DNA of 64,000 bases. Source: JAJPKK01 sp963787675. GTDB lineage: Bacteria > Pseudomonadota > Alphaproteobacteria > Rhizobiales > Xanthobacteraceae. The DNA is taken from the NCBI GenBank assembly GCA_963787675.1, contig CAWBDV010000011.1, positions 124,001-188,000 of the forward strand. The letters run 5' to 3'. This document shows positions 7,743 to 16,509 of the stretch, piece after piece. The notes under the pieces were generated by a model that saw nothing but the letters and a program-made list of their open reading frames with translations, did no database searches and was not told the DNA's origin. Both the position numbers and the translations under genes were made by a program. The number at the start of each line of letters is the position of its first letter. Position 1 is the stretch's first letter.

Positions 7743-9302
7743 TTAGCGGATGATGTCGTAGCTGTAGTCTGTCTTCGCCGGGACGATCGTGTTCTTGTCG
7801 ATCTCGTCGAAGATCTTGTCGAGGATCCAGACCAGCACGTTCATTCCGCCCTGATAGCCCCACACCGGATAGCGGTGGTGATGATGGCGGTCGAAGACGG
7901 GGAAGCCGATGCGGATCAGCGGCGTTCCGGTGTCACGCTCCAGATACTTACCGTAGGTGTTGCCGATCAGGAAATCCACCGGCTCGGTGAAGAGCAAGGA
8001 GCGCATGTGCCACAGGTCCTTGCCGGGGTAGACGTGACAATTCTGGCCGAACGGCGAACTGGCAAAGAGCGCCCGCACCTTCTCCGCCCAGGCCCTGCTG
8101 CCGTTGGTGGCAAGCACATGGGTCGGCTCGGCGCCAAGCTCCAGGAGGAATCCCGCGAGGCCGAGACAAAGATCGGGATCACCATAGATTGCGAACTTCT
8201 TGCCGTGGATATGGGCGCTCGAATCCGCAATGGCGTCGACAAACCGGCCGCGCTCGCGTGCCAACTCCTCAGGGATTTCTTTGCCCGTGATTCGTGACAC
8301 TTCCATCAGGAACTTGTCGGTCGCCGCCACGCCAACCGGATGGTTGAAGGCAAGGACTTCGTGGCCGTGCGCCGCGATCAGAGGCAACGTCTTCTCGGTG
8401 CAATATTCCTGCATCGATATGGTCGCCTTGGCGTGGACCGCATTGGCCGCCTCCTCAAGGGTAGTGCCGCCGTCATACATGCGGAACTCGCCGTCGGTCG
8501 GCGTGTCCCAAACGTCGCTGTTGTCGGCGAGGATGGTGCAATCGACGCCCATGAGTTTGAAGATGCGCTTTATCTCGCGCAAGTTGCCGACGGTGTAGCC
8601 GTCAAAACCGCCGATGAAGTTGATCTTGTCGTTGGGCTTGCGCTCGAGCTTGGGCGCCGTGCCCGCCTTGCCGTCCCAGAAATGCTCGAAGATGCCCTTC
8701 ATCACATTGTCGTAGCCGGTGATGTGGCTGCCGACGAAGGCGGGCGTGTGCGCGAATGGCACGTCGTACTCCGCCGGCACGGAGCCTTTTTCCTTCGCGG
8801 TTTTGATGAAGGCGTTGAGGTCGTCGCCGATCACTTCGGCCATGCAGGTTGTCGACACCGAGATCATCTTTGGTTTGTACATGTTGTAGGTGTTGGCGAG
8901 GCCGTCGATCATGTTGTTGAGGCCGCCGAACACGGCGGCATCTTCCGTCATGGACGACGAGACGCAGGAACTCGGCTCTTTGAAGTGCCGTGAGAAATGA
9001 CTGCGGTAGTAGGCAACGCAGCCTTGCGAGCCGTGGACGAACGGGATCGTGCCTTCAAAGCCGACGGCGGCAAAGACGGCGCCGAGCGGCTGACACGCCT
9101 TGGCCGGATTCACGGTCAGGGCTTCGCGAGCAAAATTCTTCTCGCGATATTCCGGCGTCTTCGCCCATTCCCGGACCCGCTCGACCTCCGCCGGGTCGCG
9201 GGGGTTCTCGAACATTTTCTTCTTGTTGGCCAGCATCTGCTGGTATTCCGGGCCACGGAATAGCTCGAAGTGATCGAGCACATGTTCGGCATTCTGTGTC
9301 AT
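7743..9302 (-). CDS. nifK: Nitrogenase MoFe protein beta subunit
   Basis: A 519-residue beta chain. P-cluster cysteines are visible in AKACQPLGAV, HGSQGCVAYYRSHFSRHF and STTCMAEVIGDD. The C-terminus FPVFDRHHHHRYPVWGYQGG is typical. The start at 9302 (MTQNAEHVLDHF) gives the usual family length and follows AAGGGG; a longer in-frame start at 9338 would add a basic tail and is less likely. With NifD it forms the alpha2beta2 enzyme that reduces N2. It lies 80 bases after nifD. Confidence 0.97.
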   Translation of the reverse strand: MTQNAEHVLDHFELFRGPEYQQMLANKKKMFENPRDPAEVERVREWAKTPEYREKNFAREALTVNPAKACQPLGAVFAAVGFEGTIPFVHGSQGCVAYYRSHFSRHFKEPSSCVSSSMTEDAAVFGGLNNMIDGLANTYNMYKPKMISVSTTCMAEVIGDDLNAFIKTAKEKGSVPAEYDVPFAHTPAFVGSHITGYDNVMKGIFEHFWDGKAGTAPKLERKPNDKINFIGGFDGYTVGNLREIKRIFKLMGVDCTILADNSDVWDTPTDGEFRMYDGGTTLEEAANAVHAKATISMQEYCTEKTLPLIAAHGHEVLAFNHPVGVAATDKFLMEVSRITGKEIPEELARERGRFVDAIADSSAHIHGKKFAIYGDPDLCLGLAGFLLELGAEPTHVLATNGSRAWAEKVRALFASSPFGQNCHVYPGKDLWHMRSLLFTEPVDFLIGNTYGKYLERDTGTPLIRIGFPVFDRHHHHRYPVWGYQGGMNVLVWILDKIFDEIDKNTIVPAKTDYSYDIIR

Positions 9303-9342
9303 GTTGAAGCCCCTTTTCGTTTTCGTTTTCTCGATCACACGT

Positions 9343-9371
9343 GCTCGCTCTCCCCATATGGAAGAGCGAGC
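9343..9371. promoter_or_regulatory. Hairpin in the nifD-nifK gap
   Basis: GCTCGCTCT (9343-9351) pairs perfectly with AGAGCGAGC (9363-9371) across an 11-base loop; flanking bases extend the pairing imperfectly. It is probably an mRNA processing or stability element between nifD and nifK. Confidence 0.55.
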
Positions 9372-9382
9372 GTGATACGTCG

Positions 9383-10885
9383 CTACTCGGCGGCCATCAG
9401 GGTCGGCTTCGGCACCGATTTCCAGGGCGCCTTGGCCATCTTCCAGATCGGGGCATTGATGGCCATGTCCATGTCGCGCGCGAAAATCGCGAAGCCGTCA
9501 TAGCCATGGTAGGGGCCGGAGTAGTCCCACGAGTGCATCTGGCGGAACGGCACGCCCATCTTCTGGAATACGTATTTTTCCTTGATGCCCGAACCGACGA
9601 GATCCGGTTGGATTTTCTCGACGAATTTCTCGAACTCGTAGCCAGTAACGTCGTCGTAGATCAGCGTACCGTCCTTGACGTAATGCTGGGCCGTGCGCTG
9701 ATAGTCGTCGTTATGGCCGAATTCGTAGCCGGTGCCGACGACTTCCATGCCGAGATCCTCATAAGCGCCGATCACGTGGCGCGGACGAAGACCGCCGACG
9801 AAGAGCATCACCGTTTTGCCTTCGAGGCGGGGCCGGTATTTGGCGATCACCGCATCCATCAGAGGCTGGTATTTCGCGATGACCCGCTCGGCACCTTCCT
9901 TGATCTTGTCATCGAAGAAGCCTGCGATCTTGCGCAGCGACTCGGCGATCTTGCTCGGTCCGAAGAAATTATACTCGCACCACGGAATACCGTACTTCTC
10001 TTCCATGTGCCGCGAGATGTAGTTCATCGAGCGGTAGCAATGCAGGACGTTGAGCTTGGCTTTTGGCGTCGCTTCGAGCTCGGCCAAGCTGCCGTCGCCA
10101 GACCACTGCGCGATCACGCGCAGGCCCATCTCTTCGAGCAGGATACGCGACGACCAGGCATCGCCGCCGATGTTGTAATCACCGATGATGGCGACGTCGT
10201 AGGGAGTCGTCTCGAATTTCGGCGGCGAATCGGGCGCGATCTTGTCGAATACCCAATCGCGGATGGTATCGTTGGCAATATGGTGGCCGAGCGACTGGGA
10301 GACGCCGCGAAAACCCTCGCAGCGCACCGGAACGATGGTCTTGCCGTCGTATTCCTTCGACTTGTTCTTGGAGACCGCTTCGATGTCGTCGCCGATGAGG
10401 CCGATCGGACATTCGGACTGGACGGTGATGCCGCGATTGAGCGGAAACAGCTCCTGGATCTCGTCCATGATCTTGGCAAGCTTCTTATCGCCGCCGAAGA
10501 CGATATCCTTCTCCTGGAAATCGGAGGTGAATTGCATCGTCACGAAGGTATCTATGCCGGTCGTGCCGATGTAATAGTTGCGCCGCGCCGCCCACGAATA
10601 TTGGCCGCAACCGACCGGGCCATGGCTGATGTGGATCATGTCCTTGATCGGACCCCAGACCACGCCCTTCGAGCCCGCATAGGCGCAGCCGCGGATCGTC
10701 ATCACGCCCGGAATGGACTTGAGGTTCGACTTGACGCCGCAATCGGACTTACCCGCCTCATGCACGTTCAGGTGCTTGGCGCGCCTCTTGGCGGTCTTTT
10801 CGGGATAGATCGCCAGCACCTCATTGATCAGTTCCTTGTTGCGCGCCTTGATTTCCGCGACGCTCTCCGTTTTTGCCAAGCTCAT
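9383..10885 (-). CDS. nifD: Nitrogenase MoFe protein alpha subunit
   Basis: A 500-residue alpha chain. P-cluster cysteines lie in RGCAYAGSKGVVWG, GPVGCGQYSW and SECPIGLIGDD. The FeMo-co ligands are present: the Cys in NVLHCYRSMNYI and the His in QMHSWDYSGPYHGYDG. The start at 10885 (MSLAKTESVAEIKARN) gives normal length. It lies second in nifHDK, 78 bases after nifH with a hairpin between. No defects are visible. Confidence 0.97.
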   Translation of the reverse strand: MSLAKTESVAEIKARNKELINEVLAIYPEKTAKRRAKHLNVHEAGKSDCGVKSNLKSIPGVMTIRGCAYAGSKGVVWGPIKDMIHISHGPVGCGQYSWAARRNYYIGTTGIDTFVTMQFTSDFQEKDIVFGGDKKLAKIMDEIQELFPLNRGITVQSECPIGLIGDDIEAVSKNKSKEYDGKTIVPVRCEGFRGVSQSLGHHIANDTIRDWVFDKIAPDSPPKFETTPYDVAIIGDYNIGGDAWSSRILLEEMGLRVIAQWSGDGSLAELEATPKAKLNVLHCYRSMNYISRHMEEKYGIPWCEYNFFGPSKIAESLRKIAGFFDDKIKEGAERVIAKYQPLMDAVIAKYRPRLEGKTVMLFVGGLRPRHVIGAYEDLGMEVVGTGYEFGHNDDYQRTAQHYVKDGTLIYDDVTGYEFEKFVEKIQPDLVGSGIKEKYVFQKMGVPFRQMHSWDYSGPYHGYDGFAIFARDMDMAINAPIWKMAKAPWKSVPKPTLMAAE

Positions 10886-10921
10886 ATCGCTACCTCGCTT
10901 CGAGCGGTGATCCTGTTGAGA

Positions 10922-10946
10922 TCCGGCCCGACTGTGCGGGGCCGGA
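10922..10946. promoter_or_regulatory. Hairpin in the nifH-nifD gap
   Basis: TCCGGCCC (10922-10929) pairs with GGGCCGGA (10939-10946) over a 9-base loop. Hairpins here can protect the nifH message or attenuate nifDK, giving the excess of Fe protein usually needed; this function is an inference. Confidence 0.55.
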
Positions 10947-10963
10947 CCGGTTTGACGATGTGA

Positions 10964-11857
10964 TCAGGCCACAGCCTCGGCTGCGAGCTCGGCGGCGGTC
11001 TTTCCGACGACCGACTCGTCGACCTGCTTCATGATGCCGTGCTCCATCAGCATGTCCTCGAGCTCATCCATGGTGATCGGCGTCGGGATGATGCCTTTGC
11101 CGCCATTGTTGTGGATCTTCTCCGCCAACGAGCGATAGTGGCCGGCCTGGACGAAGTCCGGCGCATATTCGAGCACCGTCATGCGCCGCAGCTCGGCGTG
11201 CTGCACGATGTTGTCGCGCGGCACGAAGTAGATGAGCTTGGTGCCGAGCTTCTTGGCGAGTGCTTCCGCCAGTTCAAGCTCCTTGTCGGTCTGGCGCTCG
11301 TTGCAGACGAGCCCGCCGAGCCGCACGCCGCCCGAATTGGCGTACTTCAGAATGCCCTTGGAGATGTTGTTGGCGGCGTACATCGCCATCATCTCACCCG
11401 ACATGACGATGTAGATTTCCTGCGCCTTGTTCTCGCGGATCGGCATCGCAAAGCCGCCGCACACCACGTCGCCCAGCACGTCGTAGGACACATAGTCGAT
11501 GTCCTCGTAGGCGCCGTTCTCCTCCAGGAAGTTGATCGAGGTGATCACGCCGCGGCCGGCGCAGCCGACGCCCGGCTCGGGACCGCCGGACTCGACGCAG
11601 CGGATATCGCGGTATCCGACCTTCATCACGTCTTCGATTTCGAGATCTTCGACGCTGCCGGCGTTCGCCGCCAGGCTCAGGATGGTGTCCTGCGCTTTGG
11701 CGTGGAGGATGAGACGGGTCGAGTCCGCCTTGGGATCGCAGCCGACGATCAGAATCCGATGCCCCATCTCGGCCAGCGCCGCCAGGGTATTCTGGGAGGT
11801 CGTCGACTTGCCGATCCCTCCCTTACCGTAAAACGCGATTTGTCGTAGTGACGACAT
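10964..11857 (-). CDS. nifH: Nitrogenase Fe protein (dinitrogenase reductase)
   Basis: A 297-residue protein. Walker A GKGGIGKS is at residues 11-18. The cluster cysteines lie in GVGCAGRGVITS and GDVVCGGFAMPI, and the Arg in CAGRG is the known target of ADP-ribosylation by DraT in related bacteria. The ATG at 11857 follows AAGGAGAGCACC. A sigma-54 promoter lies about 145-160 bases upstream with NifA sites beyond it, so nifH leads the nifHDKENX operon. NifH donates electrons to NifDK and also acts in FeMo-co synthesis. Confidence 0.98.
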   Translation of the reverse strand: MSSLRQIAFYGKGGIGKSTTSQNTLAALAEMGHRILIVGCDPKADSTRLILHAKAQDTILSLAANAGSVEDLEIEDVMKVGYRDIRCVESGGPEPGVGCAGRGVITSINFLEENGAYEDIDYVSYDVLGDVVCGGFAMPIRENKAQEIYIVMSGEMMAMYAANNISKGILKYANSGGVRLGGLVCNERQTDKELELAEALAKKLGTKLIYFVPRDNIVQHAELRRMTVLEYAPDFVQAGHYRSLAEKIHNNGGKGIIPTPITMDELEDMLMEHGIMKQVDESVVGKTAAELAAEAVA

Positions 11858-12001
11858 GGTGCTCTCCTTCAACCGATTGCCAATGTCACCGGTCTGCGCG
11901 GCTCGGCGCGGTCTGATCCCGACGGACTGCGCGGCGCGGACGCCGCTCTTCCTCCTCTAAGGCGCAAAGGCAGCAGCCATTCGCCTCGCACAAAGTCGTT
12001 T

Positions 12002-12017
12002 TGCAACGAGTGTGCCA
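12002..12017 (-). promoter_or_regulatory. nifH sigma-54 promoter (-24/-12)
   Basis: On the minus strand TGGCAC-ACTCG-TTGCA is a perfect RpoN core. Transcription is expected to start near 11990, giving a leader of about 130 bases before nifH. Confidence 0.9.
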
Positions 12018-12024
12018 GCGCTGC

Positions 12025-12040
12025 TGTTGATCGGAAAACA
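12025..12040 (-). promoter_or_regulatory. NifA-type site TGT-N10-ACA close to the nifH promoter
   Basis: TGT-N10-ACA occurs only 8 bases upstream of the -24 element. Enhancer sites are usually about 100 bases away, so this copy may be weak, accidental or a modulating site. Confidence 0.45.
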
Positions 12041-12136
12041 TCGCAATACCAAGCAGATAAACCGTTTCTTCGAAATTGATTATCCGTGTTCCAAAACCGA
12101 CATCGTTGCTCAGCAGCCGACATCGCCGCGCGGCGC

Positions 12137-12152
12137 TGTCTCAAACAAAACA
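12137..12152 (-). promoter_or_regulatory. NifA upstream activator site for nifH
   Basis: TGT-CTCAAACAAA-ACA fits the NifA site TGT-N10-ACA exactly and lies about 120 bases upstream of the -24 element, the normal enhancer distance. Confidence 0.75.
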
Positions 12153-12349
12153 AACTTTGAAAAAGGCTGATCCTGTTGCGAGGGAGGATACTCCGACGGC
12201 AACGGCGCCGACGGCTCAATGCTCGAACGCGTCTTGCAGCACCTCGATGTCCGACATTGGTGGCAACCGAGAACGACTCGTCGGAATCCAGCGGGGCCGC
12301 TCCAACCCAGCGTTCTTGGAGCGCATTCCGCTTACTTCGAATCACCGCC

Positions 12350-12385
12350 GATGTCGTCGCCGGGCTTGTCCCGGCGACCCCGAAC
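12350..12385. repeat. Dispersed palindromic repeat (CCGGGCTTGTCCCGG core)
   Basis: GTCGCCGGG (12356-12364), loop CTTGT, CCCGGCGAC (12370-12378). The core is the dispersed palindrome I know from Bradyrhizobium and Rhodopseudomonas genomes. It lies between the HesB-like gene and the nifH control region and could also terminate transcription. Nothing else is seen in 12153-12504. Confidence 0.65.
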
Positions 12386-12504
12386 AATTGGGCAGTGCTT
12401 CGACGATCGAGGTGGCCAGAACCAACCCGGCCACGACGTTTCAATTCAATGGAGGCCCCGGCTCACCGGCTCGGCCGGCCCTGCGTACTGACGTCGCACG
12501 TCGG

Positions 12505-12822
12505 TTAATGCGCCATCGAATTTGCGAACGCCGCAATCGCCGGATCGACGGCGTCGTTAGCTTTGCATCCGCCATTTGCGGCGTTTGGGTTGTGGAAGAG
12601 GAAGCCGCTGGTGGTCGCCGTTTCGGCGAAGTCGATGGTGACGCCGTCGAGCAACAGCCGGCTCTCGGCCGGCAGGAAGAACCGGATGCCGTCGCGCTCG
12701 ACCACCGCGTCGCCCGGACGCGGCGCGGCTTCGACCTCGACGTGCGCCGCAAGCCCGGAGCAGCCCCCGGCACTCACCGCCAGCCGGAACCCGCTGCCCG
12801 CCCCGCCGTCAAACCGCAGCAT
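12505..12822 (-). CDS. HesB/IscA-like Fe-S assembly protein
   Basis: A 105-residue A-type carrier-like protein: GFRLAVSAGGCSGL, RFFLPAESRLLLDGVTIDFAE, FLFHNPNAANGGCK. A-type proteins hold Fe-S clusters through Cys-x(~65)-Cys-Gly-Cys. Here the last motif is Gly-Gly-Cys, so one ligand is missing. The frame continues upstream with family-like sequence (AAAKFIRR) but has no ATG, GTG or TTG after a TGA, so the ATG at 12822 is the only standard start and the N-terminus looks short. It lies between korB and nifH, probably for nitrogenase cluster supply. Confidence 0.78.
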   Translation of the reverse strand: MLRFDGGAGSGFRLAVSAGGCSGLAAHVEVEAAPRPGDAVVERDGIRFFLPAESRLLLDGVTIDFAETATTSGFLFHNPNAANGGCKANDAVDPAIAAFANSMAH

Positions 12823-13022
12823 CCGACGGATGAACTTCGCCGCCGCCGGCTGCCGCGCCGCCTTGATGGTGCTGTTTGAAAGGTGACACGTCGCGTCGCG
12901 ATGTTTTCAAACGAAAGAGGCGACGCACGACACAGCGTTTGCTCGCAGCCCACTGCGGCAAATCGCAGGCGCACCGCGCGCGGTGCGCCCGCTCCATCAG
13001 ACGTTATCGGATTGCATCCGCG

Positions 13023-14057
13023 TCAATCGAGCGCGCTCACCGTCTCACGGCCGACCGACCACGTTTCGCCCTTGCGCAGGAGCGCGTTGAGGTCACGCCG
13101 TTTCCCGGTGGCGGCCTTGCGACTCTGCTCGACAATGGCGCTGTCGAACGTCGGCGCCGGATCGCAATAGATCACTCCAAGCGCCATCGGGAAATTTCCG
13201 AAGGGCATGTCGAGAAGAAGCTGCGCAATCGCCTTGTCGGTTTCGTCATGGACGAGTAGGTCCAGTCCCTCGACATTGCCGTCCGTGACCGGCACCACCT
13301 CCAGCGCCAAGTGCCCGCGGTTGAGCCTCAGCCCCTTGGTGCCGTTGGCAAACAGCATCGGCTTGCCGTGTTCGAGCCATAGCAGCGCGTCGGGCGCCGC
13401 CTTCTTGCTCGCAAACTTCTCGAATGCCGCGTCGTTGTAGACGATGCAGTTCTGGTAGATCTCAACGAAGCTCGTGCCCTTGTGCTGGTAGGCGCGTTCC
13501 AGGATGTCGGGCATCCTGGCCTGGGCAATGTCGTAGGCCCGCGCAATGAAGCGCGCTCCAGCCCCCAGCGCGAATCCGCACGGGCTGATGGCGCGTTCCA
13601 CCGAACCAAACGGCGTTGACGGCGACTGCGTCCCGGCCCGGCTGGTCGGCGAATACTGGCCCTTGGTGAGACCGTAGATTTCGTTGTTGAACAATAGCAC
13701 CTGACAGTCGAGGTTTCGCCGCAACAGGTGGAGCATGTGATTGCCGCCGATCGACAGACCATCGCCGTCGCCGGTCACGATCCACACATCAAGGTCGGGA
13801 TTCGCAAGTTTGACGCCGGTGGCAATCGCCGGCGCGCGCCCATGGATCGTGTGATAGCCGTAGGTCTCGACGTAGTAGGGGAAGCGGCTGGAGCACCCGA
13901 TCCCCGAAACACAGACCGTGTTTTCCGGCCGCGCGCCGATCTGCGACAGCGTCCGCTGCACCGCTTTGAGGATCGAATAGTCGCCGCAGCCGGGGCACCA
14001 GCGCACTTCCTGGTCGGACGCAAAATCGGCCGGCGTGAATTGTGGACGAGCGTTCAT
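13023..14057 (-). CDS. korB: 2-oxoacid:ferredoxin oxidoreductase beta subunit
   Basis: A 344-residue thiamine-diphosphate subunit. The N-terminal Cys motif is WCPGCGDYSIL with GIGCSSRFPYY, and the ThDP/Mg motif is VTGDGDGLSIGGNH; FNNEIYGLTKGQYSPTS follows. With KorA it oxidises a 2-oxoacid (2-oxoglutarate or pyruvate cannot be told apart here) with CoA and reduces ferredoxin. It starts 11 bases after korA. Its place between suf and nifH suggests that it supplies electrons to FdxN/FdxB and nitrogenase. Confidence 0.9.
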   Translation of the reverse strand: MNARPQFTPADFASDQEVRWCPGCGDYSILKAVQRTLSQIGARPENTVCVSGIGCSSRFPYYVETYGYHTIHGRAPAIATGVKLANPDLDVWIVTGDGDGLSIGGNHMLHLLRRNLDCQVLLFNNEIYGLTKGQYSPTSRAGTQSPSTPFGSVERAISPCGFALGAGARFIARAYDIAQARMPDILERAYQHKGTSFVEIYQNCIVYNDAAFEKFASKKAAPDALLWLEHGKPMLFANGTKGLRLNRGHLALEVVPVTDGNVEGLDLLVHDETDKAIAQLLLDMPFGNFPMALGVIYCDPAPTFDSAIVEQSRKAATGKRRDLNALLRKGETWSVGRETVSALD

Positions 14058-14068
14058 TAGTCGGCTCC

Positions 14069-15955
14069 TCAGGCAAGCGCCTGCGCAATTGCAGTTTCGA
14101 TCTCGGCGATCATGAAGGGCTGGCCGGTCACTTTGTTGAACGGCTTGGCGTCAACCAGATACTGGTCGCGCAGCACCGTCTTCAGCTGGCCGGTGTTCAT
14201 TTCCGGCACCAGAACGCGCTGGTAGCTGCGCAACAGCGCACCGAGGTTTCGCGGCAGCGGCCACAGGTGGCGAATATGGATGTGGCTGACGTCGGCTCCG
14301 CCGTCCCGCGCCCGCCCCACCGCCTGGTGGATCGGACCGTACGTCGAGCCCCAGCCGACGACAGCGAGCCTGCCGCCGGGCTCGCCCAATGCCACCGGCT
14401 GCTCCGGAATGAAGTTTGCGATGCCGTCGATCTTGGCCTTGCGGGTGTTCGTCATCTTCTGATGATTGGCCGGCTCATAACTGATGTCGCCAGTGGTGAA
14501 GCTCTTTTCGATGCCGCCAATCCGATGGGTCAGTCCGACCGTGCCGGGCTTGATCCAAATGCGCTTTAATGTTTCCGAAGAGCGCTGATAGGGGTTGATC
14601 CGGCCTTCGCTCGGCACCTCGCTGTAAAACTCGGCCGGGAACGGCTGGTAGGCTGTCAAGTCGGGAATTCGCCAGGGCTCCGCCGCGTTGGCGATGTAGC
14701 CGTCCGTCAACAGCAGCACCGGCGTCATGAACTGCGTTGCCAAACGCACGGCTTCGATCGCGACATCAAAGCAGTCCGACGGGCTACGCGAGGCAAGCAC
14801 CACCAGCGGCGCATCGCCATTGCGGCCATAGACTGCCTGATAAAGATCCGACTGCTCGGTCTTGGTCGGCAACCCGGTCGACGGCCCGCCGCGCTGACAG
14901 TTGATCACCACCAACGGAAGCTCGGACATGATGGCAAGACCGAGGGCCTCGCCCTTGAGCGCGATGCCCGGCCCCGACGATGACGTGACGCCGAGTTGTC
15001 CGGCATAGGAGGCGCCGATCGCCGAGCAGATCGCGGCAATTTCATCTTCGGCCTGGAACGTCGTTACGTCGTACTCCTTCAGGCGCGCCAGATAATGGAG
15101 AATCGGACTCGCCGGCGTGATCGGATAAGAGCCGAGAAACATCGACAGCCCGGCGAGCTGGCTGCCGGCCACCAGCCCCAAGGCCAGCGTCTCGCCGCCG
15201 GTGACAGTGCGATAGAGACCCGGCTCCATCGCCGCAGGCGGCACGCGATGCTGCCGCAGCATCCGACCGATTTCGGCGGTTTCACCATAGGCATGGCCCG
15301 CATTGAGCGCGGCGATATTGGCATCGACCAACTTGTCGCTCTTGGCGCCGAATTTGGTCTTGAGATAGTCGACCAGCGGTCCACGGTCACGATCGAACAT
15401 CCACAGGGCCAACCCGAGCGCACACATCGCCTTGCAGCGCAGGGCATCGCGATTGCCGAGGCCGTGCGGCTTGACCGCTTCAAGCGTCAGGCGCGTGATG
15501 TCAAAGGCAACCACCTGGTATTGCGCGAGTGACCCGTCCTCGACCGGATTGCTGGCGTAGCCCGCCTTTTCAAGATTGCGCTCGTCAAAAGCCCCGGTGT
15601 CGACAATGATGAGGCCGCTCGGCCGAAGCGCCGCCAGATTGACCTTGAGCGCGGCCGGATTTATTGCCATCAGCACATCGGGTGCGTCGCCGGCCGTATC
15701 GATCGACGTTGACCCGAAATTGATCTGGAACGCCGACACGCCGAAGGTCGTGCCCTGCGGTGCGCGGATCTCGGCTGGAAAATCCGGAAAAGTGGCGAGA
15801 TCGTTGCCCGCGAGAGCCGTCGAGAGCGTGAACTGACCACCGGTGAGCTGGATGCCGTCACCGGAATCCCCGGCAAAGCGCATAACCACAGCTTCCAACG
15901 CTTGTGGCGTTGGCACAGGTTCGCCGGAGGGAGGCTTGGCAACTGCGATTGTCAT
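14069..15955 (-). CDS. korA: 2-oxoacid:ferredoxin oxidoreductase alpha subunit (fused gamma-alpha)
   Basis: A 628-residue protein. An N-terminal gamma domain (VMRFAGDSGDGIQLTGGQF, residues about 25-200) is fused to the alpha domain (LGSYPITPASPILHYLA, EDEIAAICSAIGASYAG, TSSSGPGIALKGEALG). This fusion is typical of KorA in aerobic bacteria. The product partners KorB. It starts 50 bases after the 51-residue gene and belongs to the fdxN-suf-kor transcription unit if no promoter was missed. No defect is visible. Confidence 0.92.
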   Translation of the reverse strand: MTIAVAKPPSGEPVPTPQALEAVVMRFAGDSGDGIQLTGGQFTLSTALAGNDLATFPDFPAEIRAPQGTTFGVSAFQINFGSTSIDTAGDAPDVLMAINPAALKVNLAALRPSGLIIVDTGAFDERNLEKAGYASNPVEDGSLAQYQVVAFDITRLTLEAVKPHGLGNRDALRCKAMCALGLALWMFDRDRGPLVDYLKTKFGAKSDKLVDANIAALNAGHAYGETAEIGRMLRQHRVPPAAMEPGLYRTVTGGETLALGLVAGSQLAGLSMFLGSYPITPASPILHYLARLKEYDVTTFQAEDEIAAICSAIGASYAGQLGVTSSSGPGIALKGEALGLAIMSELPLVVINCQRGGPSTGLPTKTEQSDLYQAVYGRNGDAPLVVLASRSPSDCFDVAIEAVRLATQFMTPVLLLTDGYIANAAEPWRIPDLTAYQPFPAEFYSEVPSEGRINPYQRSSETLKRIWIKPGTVGLTHRIGGIEKSFTTGDISYEPANHQKMTNTRKAKIDGIANFIPEQPVALGEPGGRLAVVGWGSTYGPIHQAVGRARDGGADVSHIHIRHLWPLPRNLGALLRSYQRVLVPEMNTGQLKTVLRDQYLVDAKPFNKVTGQPFMIAEIETAIAQALA

Positions 15956-16005
15956 CGTTGTTTTTCCTTGAGAGTTGAGATCGTCTTGCGCTGTCCCGCC
16001 GGCAC

Positions 16006-16161
16006 TCAGCCTCCAGTCGCGCGTTCTTCGAGTTTGGCAGCCACGTCCTCACAAATTTCGGCAAGCTCGATGAATTCCTGTTGCGTGAGTTCATCCTCGG
16101 CGGCTCGAGCGCTTTCCTTGAATTTCACCGCCTCGTCCCACCAATAAAGAGCGTCGATCAT
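16006..16161 (-). CDS. Small acidic helical protein (51 aa)
   Basis: A short reading frame from ATG at 16161 (MIDALYWWDEAVKFKESA) to TGA at 16006 encodes 51 residues, strongly helical and acidic (EDELTQQEFIELAEICEDVA). It fills the gap between the nifZ-like gene and korA on the same strand, with codon use like its neighbours. No family was recognised. Position in the operon is the main support. Confidence 0.6.
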   Translation of the reverse strand: MIDALYWWDEAVKFKESARAAEDELTQQEFIELAEICEDVAAKLEERATGG

Positions 16162-16185
16162 TGCGCTTCCCCAAGACCAGAACCG

Positions 16186-16509
16186 TCATGCCGCTCTGCG
16201 ATTGGCTTTCGCCAGTTCACGACCGCGCATGATGACGACGACGGCGCGGTCGAAGAATTCCACCGTGTAGTAAATCTGCCCAAGAAAGCTCCAGCTTTCG
16301 TGCACGAAACCGACGTCGCCCTGCCGCACCACCACCTCGCCGATATCTCGGTGCGGATAGGTTCCGTCATTTTTCACCGGGGTCAGCGCGCGCACCGCTT
16401 CCCTTGCCGCAAAAGCGCGCGTGCAGTCGCAATTCGCGGGCCGCGGGGCGGCGCGACGCCGGGTGATGCGCGCGATCCTCTCCCACAGGCCGCCCGACCT
16501 CTTCGTCAT
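16186..16509 (-). CDS. nifZ: NifZ-family protein
   Basis: A 107-residue protein. Its core VKNDGTYPHRDIGEVVVRQGDVGFVHE, followed by SFLGQIYYTVEFF and GRELAKA, matches the NifZ domain. NifZ acts as a chaperone in maturation of the P-cluster in the MoFe protein. An N-terminal basic segment with ANCDCTR is unusual. The ATG overlaps the sufS stop by four bases (ATGA), showing translational coupling with the Fe-S genes. Confidence 0.85.
   Translation of the reverse strand: MTKRSGGLWERIARITRRRAAPRPANCDCTRAFAAREAVRALTPVKNDGTYPHRDIGEVVVRQGDVGFVHESWSFLGQIYYTVEFFDRAVVVIMRGRELAKANRRAA

Noticed and set aside
9341..10963. Plus-strand frame of 540 codons over nifD
   Set aside because: It is the antisense shadow of nifD, which is fully conserved on the other strand.
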